This document shows, one piece after another, positions 42,673 through 52,011 of a DNA stretch of 64,000 bases; the stretch's first letter is position 1; each line of letters starts with the position of its first letter. The notes under the pieces were generated by a model. That model searched no databases. It was not told the origin of the DNA and saw nothing but the letters and a program-made list of their open reading frames with translations. Location of the stretch: contig JACPQD010000032.1 in the NCBI GenBank assembly GCA_016190665.1, positions 1-64,000 on the forward strand, read 5' to 3'. Source of the stretch: Chloroflexota bacterium. Its GTDB lineage: Bacteria; Chloroflexota; Dehalococcoidia; JACPQD01. A program made the position numbers and the translations under genes.

Positions 42673-42700
42673 AAAGACGTGACCTTCAGGTCACGTCTTT
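42673..42700. terminator. Perfect 12-bp stem hairpin, probable bidirectional terminator
   Basis: AAAGACGTGACC (42673-42684), loop TTCA, GGTCACGTCTTT (42689-42700). The stem ends in a T-run on either strand, as in intrinsic terminators. It lies between the CcdA/DsbD-like gene and the triheme cytochrome gene. Confidence 0.7.
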
Positions 42701-42884
42701 GGCTTCTCCTCCTCACCTGTTACTAGGATTCCCCATCAGGACACTTACCCGTACACTAGCCAGGGAGGAGTCTACCTGACGGCCTTCTATGAAAGGGGGA
42801 CGAATGGAAGGTTAAAGAGCAGCCGCCAAAGGCGGCGCTTCGTTTTCGAATTGACTGTGTGAGGATGATTAGGAAGGAGCCGCA

Positions 42885-43754
42885 ATGAAAGCTAAGAGGA
42901 CAGCCTTCTTTCTGGCAGGCGGAATAGTGGCTGTGGCGCTGGCTACCATGGCGGGAATGAATGCCCTGGAGCCGGTTCGTGCCGCGCACGATGCCCCCCT
43001 CTCCGTTCAGATCAAGGCGACCAGTTCTGAATTCCGCGTGACTTATGAGATAACCCTGGTCAATGACACCACCTCAGACATCGGCGATGTCTACGTTTCC
43101 GGGACAATACCCGAAAGCGCCAGGTTTATGGAAGTGGTGGCTACTCCGGCGGGGAGCACCTCCTTAGGCAAGGTGGACAATGTGGCCGCCTGGGTGGTAA
43201 GCAAGGTCCCGGCCAAAGGTAAAGTGGGGCCGCTTTCTTACAAGGTGGCGCCTTCGGAGAGGTTCTTTGGTGAGGCCCACGCCTGGGTCCACTGGAAGTC
43301 TCCCATGGATGGCACCGCTGCATCAGACAGTATTTTTCAAGGTGACGTAGTGCTGGATCTGCCCAAGCGAGGGTGCACATCCTGCCATGTGTTGCGGGAC
43401 ACCACGACTGGAGCTGTCACCATAGCCTACGAAGCTAAGGTTCGTGGCGGACCCAACCATCCCGTGCTTGCCTTTGACACGACCGTGGAAGGCTGTCTTC
43501 AATGCCACAAACCAGGCGCCGGGGACCGCAAAGATATGGGCGCCGTCGCTCCCAAAATGCTTCGGGACATTGTTCACCCCGCCCATATGAACAGCCCTTC
43601 CTTTATCGGGACCTACAAGGGCAACTGTTTTACCTGTCACAATGTTAACGGAGATGGGACTTTCACCCTTCTGGGGGAGAAACTCAAAACTGATTTCCGC
43701 GGCATCCCGGAGGAATCTCCGGTTAAGGGGATACCGCCAAGCCAGCGCCGTTAA
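42885..43754 (+). CDS. Exported triheme cytochrome c
   Basis: A 289-residue protein with a signal peptide (to about VRA, residue 33), an extracytoplasmic beta-sandwich resembling DUF11-type domains (YEITLVNDTTSDIGDVYVSG) to about 155, then three heme motifs CTSCH (Cys164), CLQCH (Cys204) and CFTCH (Cys248), with additional His residues (NHPV, VHPAHM) as likely axial ligands. An electron-transfer protein made by the neighbouring ccm genes. AGGAAGGAG precedes the ATG. Confidence 0.92.
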   Translation: MKAKRTAFFLAGGIVAVALATMAGMNALEPVRAAHDAPLSVQIKATSSEFRVTYEITLVNDTTSDIGDVYVSGTIPESARFMEVVATPAGSTSLGKVDNVAAWVVSKVPAKGKVGPLSYKVAPSERFFGEAHAWVHWKSPMDGTAASDSIFQGDVVLDLPKRGCTSCHVLRDTTTGAVTIAYEAKVRGGPNHPVLAFDTTVEGCLQCHKPGAGDRKDMGAVAPKMLRDIVHPAHMNSPSFIGTYKGNCFTCHNVNGDGTFTLLGEKLKTDFRGIPEESPVKGIPPSQRR

Positions 43755-43869
43755 AAAGACTGGCTGGCTTCGCATAGAGTATTCAGGTCGCAAGAGGGCC
43801 TGTCCGAGAGCAGGAATCACTGCGTGGGGAACGGTCCCGGTGATGACGGCAGGGGTCGCCTGTGTTGAA

Positions 43870-43945
43870 TGGTGGAGATAGGGGGATTCGAACCCCCGAC
43901 CTCTGCGATGCGAACGCAGCGCTCTCCCTATTGAGCTATATCCCC
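43870..43945 (-). tRNA. tRNA-Ala (anticodon CGC)
   Basis: A 76-nt cloverleaf: acceptor GGGGATA with TATCTCC, anticodon stem CTGCG/CGCAG around loop TTCGCAT (anticodon CGC), T-arm GGGGG/CCCCC with TTCGAAT, and an encoded CCA end (complement at 43870-43872). Confidence 0.96.
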
Positions 43946-43966
43946 ATCTTCATTGATCCAAGCCAA

Positions 43967-43996
43967 ATCATAGCAAAAGGCTGACAGGAGTGTCAA
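43967..43996 (-). promoter_or_regulatory. Sigma-70-type promoter of tRNA-Ala
   Basis: On the minus strand TTGACA (complement at 43991-43996), 18-bp spacer, TATGAT (complement at 43967-43972), 21 bp upstream of the tRNA. Confidence 0.7.
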
Positions 43997-44055
43997 GCAA
44001 AGGTGGCCGCCCGATGTCATCGCGGCGGCCACCCCCGGGAATCTGCACAAAAGCC

Positions 44056-44898
44056 CTACTGCTCCTCGTCCTCCCCGCTTTCCCCTTCCAGCTCGTGGAC
44101 GGCCTCAGCGCTGAATAGGGAGACGTCTCTCGTCGGGCCGCCTTCCTCCTCCCATCCAGTCTCCTCGCCGGCTTCGGTCGCTGTCTCCTCTTCTTCGAGC
44201 TCGTACTTCACGAGGCTTTCCTTGGTGTACGGCCGGAAGCCCTCAAGGGCCCTCGTGGGGAAGGAGGGACGGCCCGCCTGGCTCGGATGCTGGTAGACTT
44301 CCTTGATGATGATTTTGAGGTTATCCAGCCCGGCGCTGGCTACGGCTGCCTTGTATTCATTGCCGCCTTCGATCAGCTTCAGCAGGCGCAGCGCCAGCTT
44401 GGGCTCGACCTGCCCCAGATATTGCCCCTTTTCGTCTTCGACAATCAGGCTATTGCCCTTCACTTGCAGGTTGACAAGGTCTCCGGCGGAGAGCTTCGCC
44501 AAAACTTCCTGCGGCGCCAGCTCGTCAAGGTTCGTAGTCCCGCTCTTCCCTGTCTCCTCGATGAAGAGTTGGGGAGCTACCTTCCGGGGCCCTTCCTGGG
44601 GAGCGGATTCCTCCTCCTTCAAGTAAGCGAGCCGGGTCAGGTTCTTTCGCGCGATGGTATTATTGCGGTCATGTTCCAGGGCATGGTTGTATGCTTCCCT
44701 GGCCAGGGAATACTGGCCGAGCTCCGTGTGGGCCCTGCCGAGCCGATTGTAGGCATCGACGTCGTCCGGGAAGATATCTATGATGCGCTGGTTAGCGACT
44801 ATAGCTTCCTCCCAGCGAGCTTCCATGGCGAGGGAGATGGCCTCTCTGGTGCGCTGGCGACGAAGTCTAGCTGTGTCTTCCAACTGAAAGCTGTTCAT
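44056..44898 (-). CDS. TPR-repeat protein with acidic tail
   Basis: A 280-residue soluble protein. Residues about 14-95 form two or three tetratricopeptide-like repeats (WEEAIVANQRIIDIFPDDVDAYNRLG, LGQYSLAREAYNHALEHD). A middle domain (NLDELAPQEVLAKLSAGDLVNLQVKGNSLIVED, then YKAAVASAGLDNLKIIIKEV) follows, and the C terminus is strongly acidic. No enzymatic motif; a scaffold or ribosome-associated role is possible but unproven. ATG 44898. Confidence 0.82.
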   Translation of the reverse strand: MNSFQLEDTARLRRQRTREAISLAMEARWEEAIVANQRIIDIFPDDVDAYNRLGRAHTELGQYSLAREAYNHALEHDRNNTIARKNLTRLAYLKEEESAPQEGPRKVAPQLFIEETGKSGTTNLDELAPQEVLAKLSAGDLVNLQVKGNSLIVEDEKGQYLGQVEPKLALRLLKLIEGGNEYKAAVASAGLDNLKIIIKEVYQHPSQAGRPSFPTRALEGFRPYTKESLVKYELEEEETATEAGEETGWEEEGGPTRDVSLFSAEAVHELEGESGEDEEQ

Positions 44899-44927
44899 GG
44901 CATCCCCGACTGATAGACATATGGGGC

Positions 44928-44956
44928 ATTCTAATACGTATCGTCAAACTTTGCAA
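44928..44956 (-). promoter_or_regulatory. Promoter of the TPR gene
   Basis: On the minus strand TTGCAA (44951-44956), 17-bp spacer, TAGAAT (complement at 44928-44933), 30 bp upstream of the start codon. Confidence 0.5.
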
Positions 44957-44994
44957 GCTGCCATTTTTGCGGTTCTCGAAGCGTCTCCACGGAC

Positions 44995-45885
44995 TCACGG
45001 GGACGGAATCCGCAACGCCGCTACAACGAGGATGGGCTGGATGACGACGCCTAAGACCAGAAATAGACGATGGGCCAGCCGCGCCCTTCTCGTGAGCAGG
45101 CTCAACGCGGTGTTCCCCAGAAGCAATGCCAGGCCGAGAAAGGGCAGGAAGAGGATGACCGTCTTCGATGACTCCTCCGGCACCCTGCCGAAGAGGGAGA
45201 AATTGAAGGGAAGCAACTGAGGGTAATCGGGGTACATGTAGCCGACATAGCCAAAAAGGGCGATGTTGAGCAGGAGGCCGAGGCCAAGAAGGCGGAAGGT
45301 TGAGGTAATCCAGGGAGCCGGGAAGGTGAAGCGATGTCCCAAACAAGTTTCCTGGCTGGGGGTGTGGGTGGCGCCCAGCCGCTGGCGCAGCTCCAACTCC
45401 CTCGCGAAGTGGCCGGGATCCGGTACGGAGATTCCGTATGCCAACTCTGGAGTCAGCACGTATACGAGATCTTTGGGTGTGCGGTGGGCGCTATAAAAGA
45501 GGGCCTTGCCGATCCCCACGACACGCCCGCTTCCCACGTGGTACCCGGGCCAGTGCACGCCTCCGCCCCGGGGCCGGTCAATGTCCTTTCCCAGAGCCAG
45601 ACCGTTGATGAGAGACAGGGGAATCACCTGGCGTTGCGAGGTCCAGCTAATGGTCAGGCAGTTCCGGTCGATCCGATAACTCAAGCTCCAGCAGCCGAAG
45701 GTCCAGTAGGCGAAGAGCCCTGCCAGACTCATCAGAGCCAGGGCGGCCAGGGCGAAGCCGAAGGCGGAGAAGGAGATAGGGATATCTCTGAGCTGATAGA
45801 CGGAATAGGCTGCCGCGGTCAGAAGTCCGAGGACGATGCCCGAACCAACCGAAACGCCGAGGAGACGGTGAGGCCGAAACTCCAT
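44995..45885 (-). CDS. Membrane protein with bacterial PH-like domain
   Basis: A 296-residue protein with two N-terminal helices (about 10-32 and 40-62), a cytosolic region that looks like a bacterial PH domain (CWSLSYRIDRNCLTISWTSQRQVIPLSLINGL...YVLTPELAYGISVPDPGHFAREL, about 66-170), and three C-terminal helices. Function unknown. AGAGGAG precedes ATG 45885; it starts 8 bp after ilvE. Confidence 0.75.
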   Translation of the reverse strand: MEFRPHRLLGVSVGSGIVLGLLTAAAYSVYQLRDIPISFSAFGFALAALALMSLAGLFAYWTFGCWSLSYRIDRNCLTISWTSQRQVIPLSLINGLALGKDIDRPRGGGVHWPGYHVGSGRVVGIGKALFYSAHRTPKDLVYVLTPELAYGISVPDPGHFARELELRQRLGATHTPSQETCLGHRFTFPAPWITSTFRLLGLGLLLNIALFGYVGYMYPDYPQLLPFNFSLFGRVPEESSKTVILFLPFLGLALLLGNTALSLLTRRARLAHRLFLVLGVVIQPILVVAALRIPSP

Positions 45886-45893
45886 AGGCTCCT

Positions 45894-46832
45894 CTAAGCC
45901 TTGGCCTTAGCCGCTTGCGGGTAGGCGGCCGTACACCAGTTGGCGTATTTGCTGTTCTTGCCCCGGACGATATCGAAGTACATGGTCTGCAGCTTCTTGG
46001 TGATCGGGCCTATCTGGCCATCGGCGACGTCGCGGTGGTCAACTGCCAGCACGGGAGACACATGGGCGGCCGTTCCAGTGAGAAAACACTCATCGGCGAG
46101 GTAGAGCTCGCTGCGGTCGATCTGGCGCTCGACGGTATCTATGCCTAACTCGTTTTTCGCTATCTTGATAATGGTGTCGCGGGTGATGCCCAGGAGTATG
46201 TTGTCCGAAGGGGAAGGCGTCACCAGTTTCCCACCGGCAACGATGAACAGGTTTTCGCCGCTGCCCTCAGAAACATGCCCGTCGTGGGTAAGCATGATGG
46301 CTTCATCGAAGCCGTTCTCCTGGGCCTCTGTCTTGGCGAGAGCGCTGTTGACATAAAGCCCGGTGATTTTGGCTCGGGCTGGTATCATATTGTCGTCGAT
46401 GCGCCTCCAGGAGGAGGTGCCGCACGTTATGCCTTTCTCGACGTCCAGATAGTTGCCGAAGGGCACAACGAAAATCACCAGATCGTCCGTCAGGTCGTGA
46501 CAGCGCACTCCCACCGCCTGGGCGCTCTTATAGGCGAGAGGGCGAACGTAGATGTCTTCGTGATAGCCGTTCCTTCTGACCACCTCCACGGTCATCTCCC
46601 GAAGCTCCTCTACGGTGTAGGGCAAGTCAATTTTCAGAACGCGACAACTGTTCCGTAGACGCTCGTAATGCTCCTTGACCCGGAAGAGATATGTTTGCCC
46701 CTCCTCGGCGTTCCAGTTTCCCCTGATTCCTTCGAAACAACCGGTGCCGTAATTGAAGGCGTGGGTAACCACCCCGACCCTGGCTTCTGAGAGGGGAACG
46801 AACTTCTTTTCAAAATAGGCATAAGGGGGCAT
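45894..46832 (-). CDS. ilvE: Branched-chain amino acid aminotransferase
   Basis: A 312-residue fold-type IV PLP enzyme. The N-terminal HAFNYGTGCFEGIRG, RPLAYKS, the PLP-lysine region RAKITGLYVNSALAK (Lys155), EGSGENLF and ITRDTII, and DECFLTGTAAHVSPV identify it as IlvE. It interconverts Leu, Ile and Val with their 2-oxo acids. AAGGAG precedes ATG 46832; the ORF extension to 46874 is not needed. Confidence 0.95.
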   Translation of the reverse strand: MPPYAYFEKKFVPLSEARVGVVTHAFNYGTGCFEGIRGNWNAEEGQTYLFRVKEHYERLRNSCRVLKIDLPYTVEELREMTVEVVRRNGYHEDIYVRPLAYKSAQAVGVRCHDLTDDLVIFVVPFGNYLDVEKGITCGTSSWRRIDDNMIPARAKITGLYVNSALAKTEAQENGFDEAIMLTHDGHVSEGSGENLFIVAGGKLVTPSPSDNILLGITRDTIIKIAKNELGIDTVERQIDRSELYLADECFLTGTAAHVSPVLAVDHRDVADGQIGPITKKLQTMYFDIVRGKNSKYANWCTAAYPQAAKAKA

Positions 46833-46933
46833 CAGGAGACTCCTTTTCCAAGGTTGGCGTCCATTATAAATCAATGCCAGAAGGGAAGCAAGCTTCGGGG
46901 GTCAGTAGCCGACCCCCGACCCCCGAATTGCTC

Positions 46934-48280
46934 CTATCTCCTGAGGAAGTCCGGGATTTGCCCCATCTTGGGCGGCTTGCCTTTGAACATGGCGCTGTAT
47001 TGCTTGAGCAGTTTCTGCATCTGCCGAAACTGGTTCAGGAGCTGATTGATGTCCTGGGGCGTGGTGCCGCTTCCGCGAGCTATGCGGCGCCGGCGCGAGC
47101 CATCAATAATCTCGGGATGGCGGCGCTCCGCTGGGGTCATGGAGAGAATGATGGCCTCCGTCCGCTTCATCCTCTGCTCATCGATGTCGGCGGGCAATTT
47201 AGGGGCAAGCCGCGATAGCCCGGGCACGAGCTCCAGTATCTGCTGTAGCGGCCCCATCTTCTTCAACTGGCGCAACTGCTCCAGAAAGTCCTCCAGGTCG
47301 AGAGATGCCTCGCGCATCTTGCGCTCCAGGTCCTTCGCGCGCTTGTCGTCAACGGCTATCTCCGCTTTTTCGATGAGGGTCAGGACATCGCCCATGCCCA
47401 GGATGCGGGAGGCCAGCCTGTCCGGGTAAAAGGGCTGGAGGGCATCCATCTTCTCGCCGACGCCGATGAATTTGATGGGGATGCCGGTGACCGAGCGGAT
47501 GGAGAGGGCCGCCCCGCCCCGCGCATCGCCGTCCATCTTAGTCAGGATGAGGCCGGTGATGCCCACCTGCGTGTTGAACGCTTCTGCGGTGCGCACCGCG
47601 TCCTGGCCTGTCATGGCATCCACCACCAGCAGCACTTCCGCCGGGCGCAGCAGCGCCTTCAGCTCTGTGAGCTCCTTCATCATGTTCTCGTCGATGTGGA
47701 GCCTGCCCGCTGTGTCGATGAGGATGTGGGTAGCTGCCACCTCTCGCGCTCGCTTAAGGGCGTTGGCGCAGATCCGGGCTGGCTTCTCGTCGGCGCCTTC
47801 GCTGTGGACCGGGATATCCAGTTGCTTGCCCAGGGTGACCAACTGCGTGATGGCGGCGGGCCGGTACACATCGGCGGCGACCAACAACGGCCGCTGCCCG
47901 GAAAGTTTCAAATGGCGCGCCAGCTTGGCCGCCGTAGTGGTCTTGCCCGAGCCCTGGAGGCCGACCAGCATGGCCACCGTCGGAGGCTGGCTGCTTTGCG
48001 TCAGATGGCTCTGCCCTCCTCCGAGGATCGATATCAACTCTTCGTTGACGATCTTGACCACCTGGTTACCTGGCGTCAGGCTCTGAAGGACATCGGCGCC
48101 GATGGCGCGTTCTTTGACCCTGGCCAGGAAGCCCTTGACGACCTTGAAGTTGACGTCCGCCTCGAGGAGAGCCAGACGCACTTCACGCAACGCTTCATCG
48201 ACGTCCTTCTCCGTCAGCACGCCGCGGTTGCCCAGCTTGTTTAAGACGTTCTGAATTTTCTCCGAAAGTATTTCAAACAT
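46934..48280 (-). CDS. ffh: Signal recognition particle protein Ffh
   Basis: A 448-residue SRP GTPase: N domain (MFEILSEKIQNVLNKL), G domain with GLQGSGKTT (G1, 107 on), DTAGR (G3), TKMDGDARGG (G4 region), and a methionine-rich M domain that binds 4.5S RNA and signal peptides (RRIARGSGTTPQDINQLLNQFRQMQKLLKQ). It targets nascent membrane proteins to FtsY. An ORF reading back to 48853 overlaps the ABC gene and is spurious. No SRP RNA was recognised nearby. Confidence 0.97.
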   Translation of the reverse strand: MFEILSEKIQNVLNKLGNRGVLTEKDVDEALREVRLALLEADVNFKVVKGFLARVKERAIGADVLQSLTPGNQVVKIVNEELISILGGGQSHLTQSSQPPTVAMLVGLQGSGKTTTAAKLARHLKLSGQRPLLVAADVYRPAAITQLVTLGKQLDIPVHSEGADEKPARICANALKRAREVAATHILIDTAGRLHIDENMMKELTELKALLRPAEVLLVVDAMTGQDAVRTAEAFNTQVGITGLILTKMDGDARGGAALSIRSVTGIPIKFIGVGEKMDALQPFYPDRLASRILGMGDVLTLIEKAEIAVDDKRAKDLERKMREASLDLEDFLEQLRQLKKMGPLQQILELVPGLSRLAPKLPADIDEQRMKRTEAIILSMTPAERRHPEIIDGSRRRRIARGSGTTPQDINQLLNQFRQMQKLLKQYSAMFKGKPPKMGQIPDFLRR

Positions 48281-48391
48281 ATTACACCTATTGTAGTTAA
48301 CGCGCCCCGGGGGGTCAAATACCTTGCGCGGCAGAGGGGGTCTTGATAATATCGAATTATAGCACCGTTTCAATTCGGAGCACGTGGGACT

Positions 48392-49228
48392 ATGGCTGGC
48401 GTCGTGTTGCAGGTCGACGATCTGAGGACCTATTTCTACACGTCCCGAGGGATTGTGAGAGCGGTGGACGGCATTTCGTATGACATCGAAAGGGCGGAGA
48501 CGGTGGCGCTGGTGGGGGAGAGCGGGTCCGGAAAGTCGGTAAGCGCTCTCGCCATCCTGCGGCTGGTGCCGTATCCGGGGAAAGTGGTCGGGGGCCGGGT
48601 GCTTTTTAATGGCGAGGACCTGCTTCAGGCCCCGGAGAACAGAATGCGCGAGATCCGTGGCCACGGGATTGCTATGGTGTTCCAGGAGCCGATGACCTCC
48701 CTCAACCCCACCATGACTATCGGAGCACAGCTCGCGGAACCGCTTCGTTTCCATCTGGGAATGAACGGGCAATCGGCGCGGCAGCGCGTGATTGAGCTGC
48801 TGAATACGGTGGGTATTCAGGACCCGGAGCGACTCTGCAGGTCCTACCCGCACCAGGCGTCCGGAGGCATGCGGCAGCGCGTCTTGATTGCCATGGCCTT
48901 GAGCTGTAATCCCGAGATCGTTATTGCTGATGAAGCCACGACAGCCTTGGACGTGACTCTGCAGGCCCAGATCCTGGACATGCTGACAGGGTTCAGCCGG
49001 CAGACGGGCGCGTCTGTTTTACTCATCACGCACAACATGGGAATTGTGGCCCGTTACGCCGACAAGATAAATGTAATGTATGAGGGGAAACTGGTGGAGT
49101 CCGGGACCTGTGAAGAAGTTATGGACCATGCAAAGCATGCCTATACCTTGAGGCTGCTCCAGTGCGTGCCGCGCATCGATAGGAAAGACTGGCAACTGGG
49201 CGGGGGCGAAGGGCGGCCCGAGAAATGA
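48392..49228 (+). CDS. Dipeptide/oligopeptide ABC transporter ATPase (DppD/OppD type)
   Basis: A 278-residue ATPase with Walker A GESGSGKS (42-49), Q-loop FQEPMTSLNPTMTIG, signature region ASGGMRQRV (Ala in place of the usual Leu), Walker B IVIADEATTALD and H-loop THNMG. The usual C-terminal oligopeptide extension with its FeS-type cysteines is short. First gene of a complete five-gene importer. ATG 48392 is divergent from ffh. Confidence 0.93.
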   Translation: MAGVVLQVDDLRTYFYTSRGIVRAVDGISYDIERAETVALVGESGSGKSVSALAILRLVPYPGKVVGGRVLFNGEDLLQAPENRMREIRGHGIAMVFQEPMTSLNPTMTIGAQLAEPLRFHLGMNGQSARQRVIELLNTVGIQDPERLCRSYPHQASGGMRQRVLIAMALSCNPEIVIADEATTALDVTLQAQILDMLTGFSRQTGASVLLITHNMGIVARYADKINVMYEGKLVESGTCEEVMDHAKHAYTLRLLQCVPRIDRKDWQLGGGEGRPEK

Positions 49229-49345
49229 TGAATGATGAGTGATGAATGATGAGTAGGAGGCGGGTCGCCGGGCACCTTCTGTCGACCCCGTCCACTCTGT
49301 CCACCGTGTCCACGCGCAGTCGCCTGACCGCTGACAGCTGAACGC
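49222..49345. repeat. Short tandem/intergenic repeats between the two ATPase genes
   Basis: ATGATGAATGATGAGTGATG-type tandem repeats at the end of the first ATPase gene, a pyrimidine-rich block (GTCCACTCTGTCCACCGTGTCC) and GCTGACAGCTGAACGCTGAG. Same flavour as the repeats at 35.4 kb. No gene. Confidence 0.5.
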
Positions 49346-49364
49346 TGAGCGCTGAAAGGGTTCT

Positions 49365-50336
49365 ATGTCGGACGATAGGCTGATCGAGGTCAAGGACCTC
49401 AAGATGTATTTCCGGAGCGTATCCGGATACTGGCCGCGCCGCAAAGTTGCTGAGGTCAGGGCGGTGGACGGCGTCAGCTTCGATGTCAGGCGGGGGGAGA
49501 CCTTTGGCCTGGTGGGTGAGAGCGGGTCGGGCAAGACCACCGTGGGCTTGTGCCTGCTCCAACTTTATCGCCCCACAGGGGGCGAGGTGGTGTTCCAGCA
49601 CCGGGACCTGTGCAAGCTGCGCGGCGGCGAGCTGAGACCCGTAAGGCGTCAGATGCAGATAATCTTCCAGGACCCCTACGGCTCGCTGAACCCGAGGATG
49701 AGCGCCGCGGATATCATCTCAGAGTCATTGAAGATTCATCATCTGGCGCCTCCCAGGGAATACAGCCGGCGGGTGGCGGAGATGCTGTCTCTGGTTGGGC
49801 TGGACCCGGACATGGCTAATCGTTACCCCCACGAGTTCAGCGCCGGGCAGCGCCAGCGGATTGGCATTGCCCGCGCCCTGGCGGTAGGGCCCGAGTTCAT
49901 CGTGTGTGACGAGCCCGTTTCTTCGTTGGATGTGTGCGTGCAAGCGCAGATTCTGCTGTTGCTCCAGGACCTCCAACAACGGTTGAACCTCACCTATTTG
50001 TTCATCGCCCATGACCTTGCGGTGGTCGGCCACATGAGCAAACGCATCGCTGTCATGTATCGGGGGAGACTCGTCGAGGTGGGCTCGCGGGACCAGATTT
50101 TTGACAACCCGCTTCATCCGTATACGAGGGCTCTCCTGGCGGCTGTGCCTATTCCGGACTATGCGGCAGAGCGGAGGCGGAAGAGGACCGTTGTCCCTGG
50201 AGTTCCCGGCGCTCTCGAACAGCCGGGCGCCTGCGGCCTGCAACCCGCCTGCGCGGAGGCCACGGCGGAATGCCAGGCGACTCCCGTGCTGGAGATGAAA
50301 GAGCCCGGTCACTGGGTGGCCTGTTGGAGGAAATGA
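49365..50336 (+). CDS. Dipeptide/oligopeptide ABC transporter ATPase (DppF/OppF type)
   Basis: A 323-residue ATPase with Walker A GESGSGKTT, FQDPYGSLNPRM, the signature in FSAGQRQRIGIARAL, Walker B FIVCDEPVSSLD and H-loop AHDLAVV. The C-terminal oligopeptide-transport extension contains the cysteine-rich region (CGLQPACAEATAEC...). Partner of the preceding ATPase. The stop overlaps the solute-binding gene start (ATGATGAG). Confidence 0.94.
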   Translation: MSDDRLIEVKDLKMYFRSVSGYWPRRKVAEVRAVDGVSFDVRRGETFGLVGESGSGKTTVGLCLLQLYRPTGGEVVFQHRDLCKLRGGELRPVRRQMQIIFQDPYGSLNPRMSAADIISESLKIHHLAPPREYSRRVAEMLSLVGLDPDMANRYPHEFSAGQRQRIGIARALAVGPEFIVCDEPVSSLDVCVQAQILLLLQDLQQRLNLTYLFIAHDLAVVGHMSKRIAVMYRGRLVEVGSRDQIFDNPLHPYTRALLAAVPIPDYAAERRRKRTVVPGVPGALEQPGACGLQPACAEATAECQATPVLEMKEPGHWVACWRK

Positions 50337-52009
50337 TGAGCCGCAAGACAGGACGGAACCACGAAATACACGAACTACACGAACGGGTACCATATTTCGT
50401 GCACTTCGTGTGGTTCGTGGTCAAGAACGGTGGAACAAGAACAGCTCTCATACTTCTCATGTTGGCGACTCTTCTGGCCGGTTGTGGGAACAAACCCGTG
50501 GAAACCGACGGGAACGAGTTTGTCCGCCAGTGGGACGAGCCATCGTCTCTGGACCCTCACCTCGCCAGCGACGTCGATTCCGCGACGATAGTCATTGAGG
50601 TTTTCGGGGGGCTCGTGACCCTGGATTCCAATTTCAATGTGGCCCCTGATCTCGCGGAGAACTGGAGCGTCAGCCCCGATCGAAAGACCTACACTTTCGT
50701 TCTGCGGCGCGACGCGAGGTTCCACAGCGGCCGGGCGGTGACGGCGGATGACGTCAAATGGTCCCTGGAGAGAGCCGCCGACCCGAAGACGCAGTCCACG
50801 ACGGTGGACACCTACCTGGGAGATATCGTCGGTGTGCGGGCGAAGCTGGCCGGGGAGAGCGCGGAAATATCCGGAGTCAAAGTCATCGATAGCCACACCG
50901 TCGAGATAACCATCGATGCTCCCAAAGTATACTTCCTGTCCAAGCTGACCTATCCCACCGCCTTCGTGCTCGATCGGGAGAACATCCAGTCCAGTCCGGA
51001 ATGGTTCAAGAATCCGAATGGCACCGGGCCCTTCAAGCTGAAGGACTACCGACCGGGCGAGCTCATCATCCTGGAACGGAACGCGGACTACCATCTGGGA
51101 CCAGCCAAGCTGGAGAGGGTCAGGTTCATTCTCAGTGGCGGAAGCCCGCTCGTCATGTACGAGAATAATGAGATACAGTTGACCGGCCTCGGCCTGCCCG
51201 ACCTCGAGCTGGTGCGCGACCCGAAATCGCCCCTCAACAAAGACCTGCGCACCGCACCCCCGGGCTTCCAGATTTCCTACGTAGGCATGAACGTCAAGCA
51301 GCCGCCTTTCGATGATGTCAAGGTGCGCCAGGCTTTGAATCACGCCATAAACAAGGAGGAAATAGCCAGCAAGGTGCTGCTGGGCCGCGTCCACGCCGCC
51401 CAGGGCATCTTGCCGCCGGGTTTCCCCGGCTTCTCCCCTGATATCAAAGGTCTGCGCTATGACCCCGAACTGGCCAGGAAGCTGCTGGCCGAATCGAAAT
51501 ACGGCGCCGACCCCAGGAAGCTGCCTCGCGCCACCCTCACCGTTCCCGGCGCCATCGGCACGGCGGCGGGACCGGAGCTTCAGGCGGTGCTGGCCATGTG
51601 GCGGGATACTTTGGGCGTTGACGTGAGTATCCAGCAGGTGGAGTTCGCCAGCTTCCTCCGCGAGTTGCACGCCGGCCGCCTTCAGATGTTCGTGCTGGCC
51701 TGGGTGGCCGACTACCCTGACCCTCAGAACTTCCTGGACCTTCTCTTCCACTCGAAGAGCATTAACAATGAGTCCGGTTACAGCAATCCGGAAGTTGACC
51801 GTCTGCTGGAAGCCGCGCGCACCGAGACGGACCAGAAAAAACGCTTCAGTCTTTACAGCCAGGCGGAACAGCTAATCGTGACTGACGCGCCGTGGGCGCC
51901 TTTGTGGCACCCGGGCGACGGCTATCTGCTGATCAAACCGGAAGTGAAGGGCTATCCGCTGTCGCCACTGGTCGTGCCCAAGTACCGGTTCGTCTACCTG
52001 GAGAAATAG
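50336..52009 (+). CDS. ABC transporter solute-binding lipoprotein, family 5, with repeat-encoded N terminus
   Basis: A 557-residue peptide/nickel-type binding protein: DEPSSLDPHLASDVDSA, YTFVLRRDARFHSGRAVTADDVKWSLERA, and the C-terminal YSNPEVDRLLEAAR. The lipobox LLAGC is unusually late (Cys50). Residues 8-31 are encoded by a palindromic DNA repeat (50356-50422), so the repeat has been built into the signal region. GGAGGAA lies just before ATG 50336, supporting translation through the repeat; a GTG near 50415 would give a normal-length signal peptide but has no clear ribosome site. Confidence 0.9.
   Translation: MSRKTGRNHEIHELHERVPYFVHFVWFVVKNGGTRTALILLMLATLLAGCGNKPVETDGNEFVRQWDEPSSLDPHLASDVDSATIVIEVFGGLVTLDSNFNVAPDLAENWSVSPDRKTYTFVLRRDARFHSGRAVTADDVKWSLERAADPKTQSTTVDTYLGDIVGVRAKLAGESAEISGVKVIDSHTVEITIDAPKVYFLSKLTYPTAFVLDRENIQSSPEWFKNPNGTGPFKLKDYRPGELIILERNADYHLGPAKLERVRFILSGGSPLVMYENNEIQLTGLGLPDLELVRDPKSPLNKDLRTAPPGFQISYVGMNVKQPPFDDVKVRQALNHAINKEEIASKVLLGRVHAAQGILPPGFPGFSPDIKGLRYDPELARKLLAESKYGADPRKLPRATLTVPGAIGTAAGPELQAVLAMWRDTLGVDVSIQQVEFASFLRELHAGRLQMFVLAWVADYPDPQNFLDLLFHSKSINNESGYSNPEVDRLLEAARTETDQKKRFSLYSQAEQLIVTDAPWAPLWHPGDGYLLIKPEVKGYPLSPLVVPKYRFVYLEK
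50356..50422. repeat. Palindromic CACGAA-type repeat at the start of the solute-binding gene
   Basis: Left arm GAACCACGAAATACACGAAC (50356 on) and right arm TTTCGTGCACTTCGTGTGGT (50395 on) form an imperfect inverted repeat built of CACGAA units. It stays open in frame and encodes a His/Glu then Phe/Val-rich stretch of the signal region. Confidence 0.75.
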
Positions 52010-52011
52010 CG

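Noticed and set aside
46934..48853. A 639-residue frame covering ffh and reading back across the divergent ABC gene
   Set aside because: The extra N-terminal part is antisense to the OppD-type gene; Ffh begins normally at 48280.
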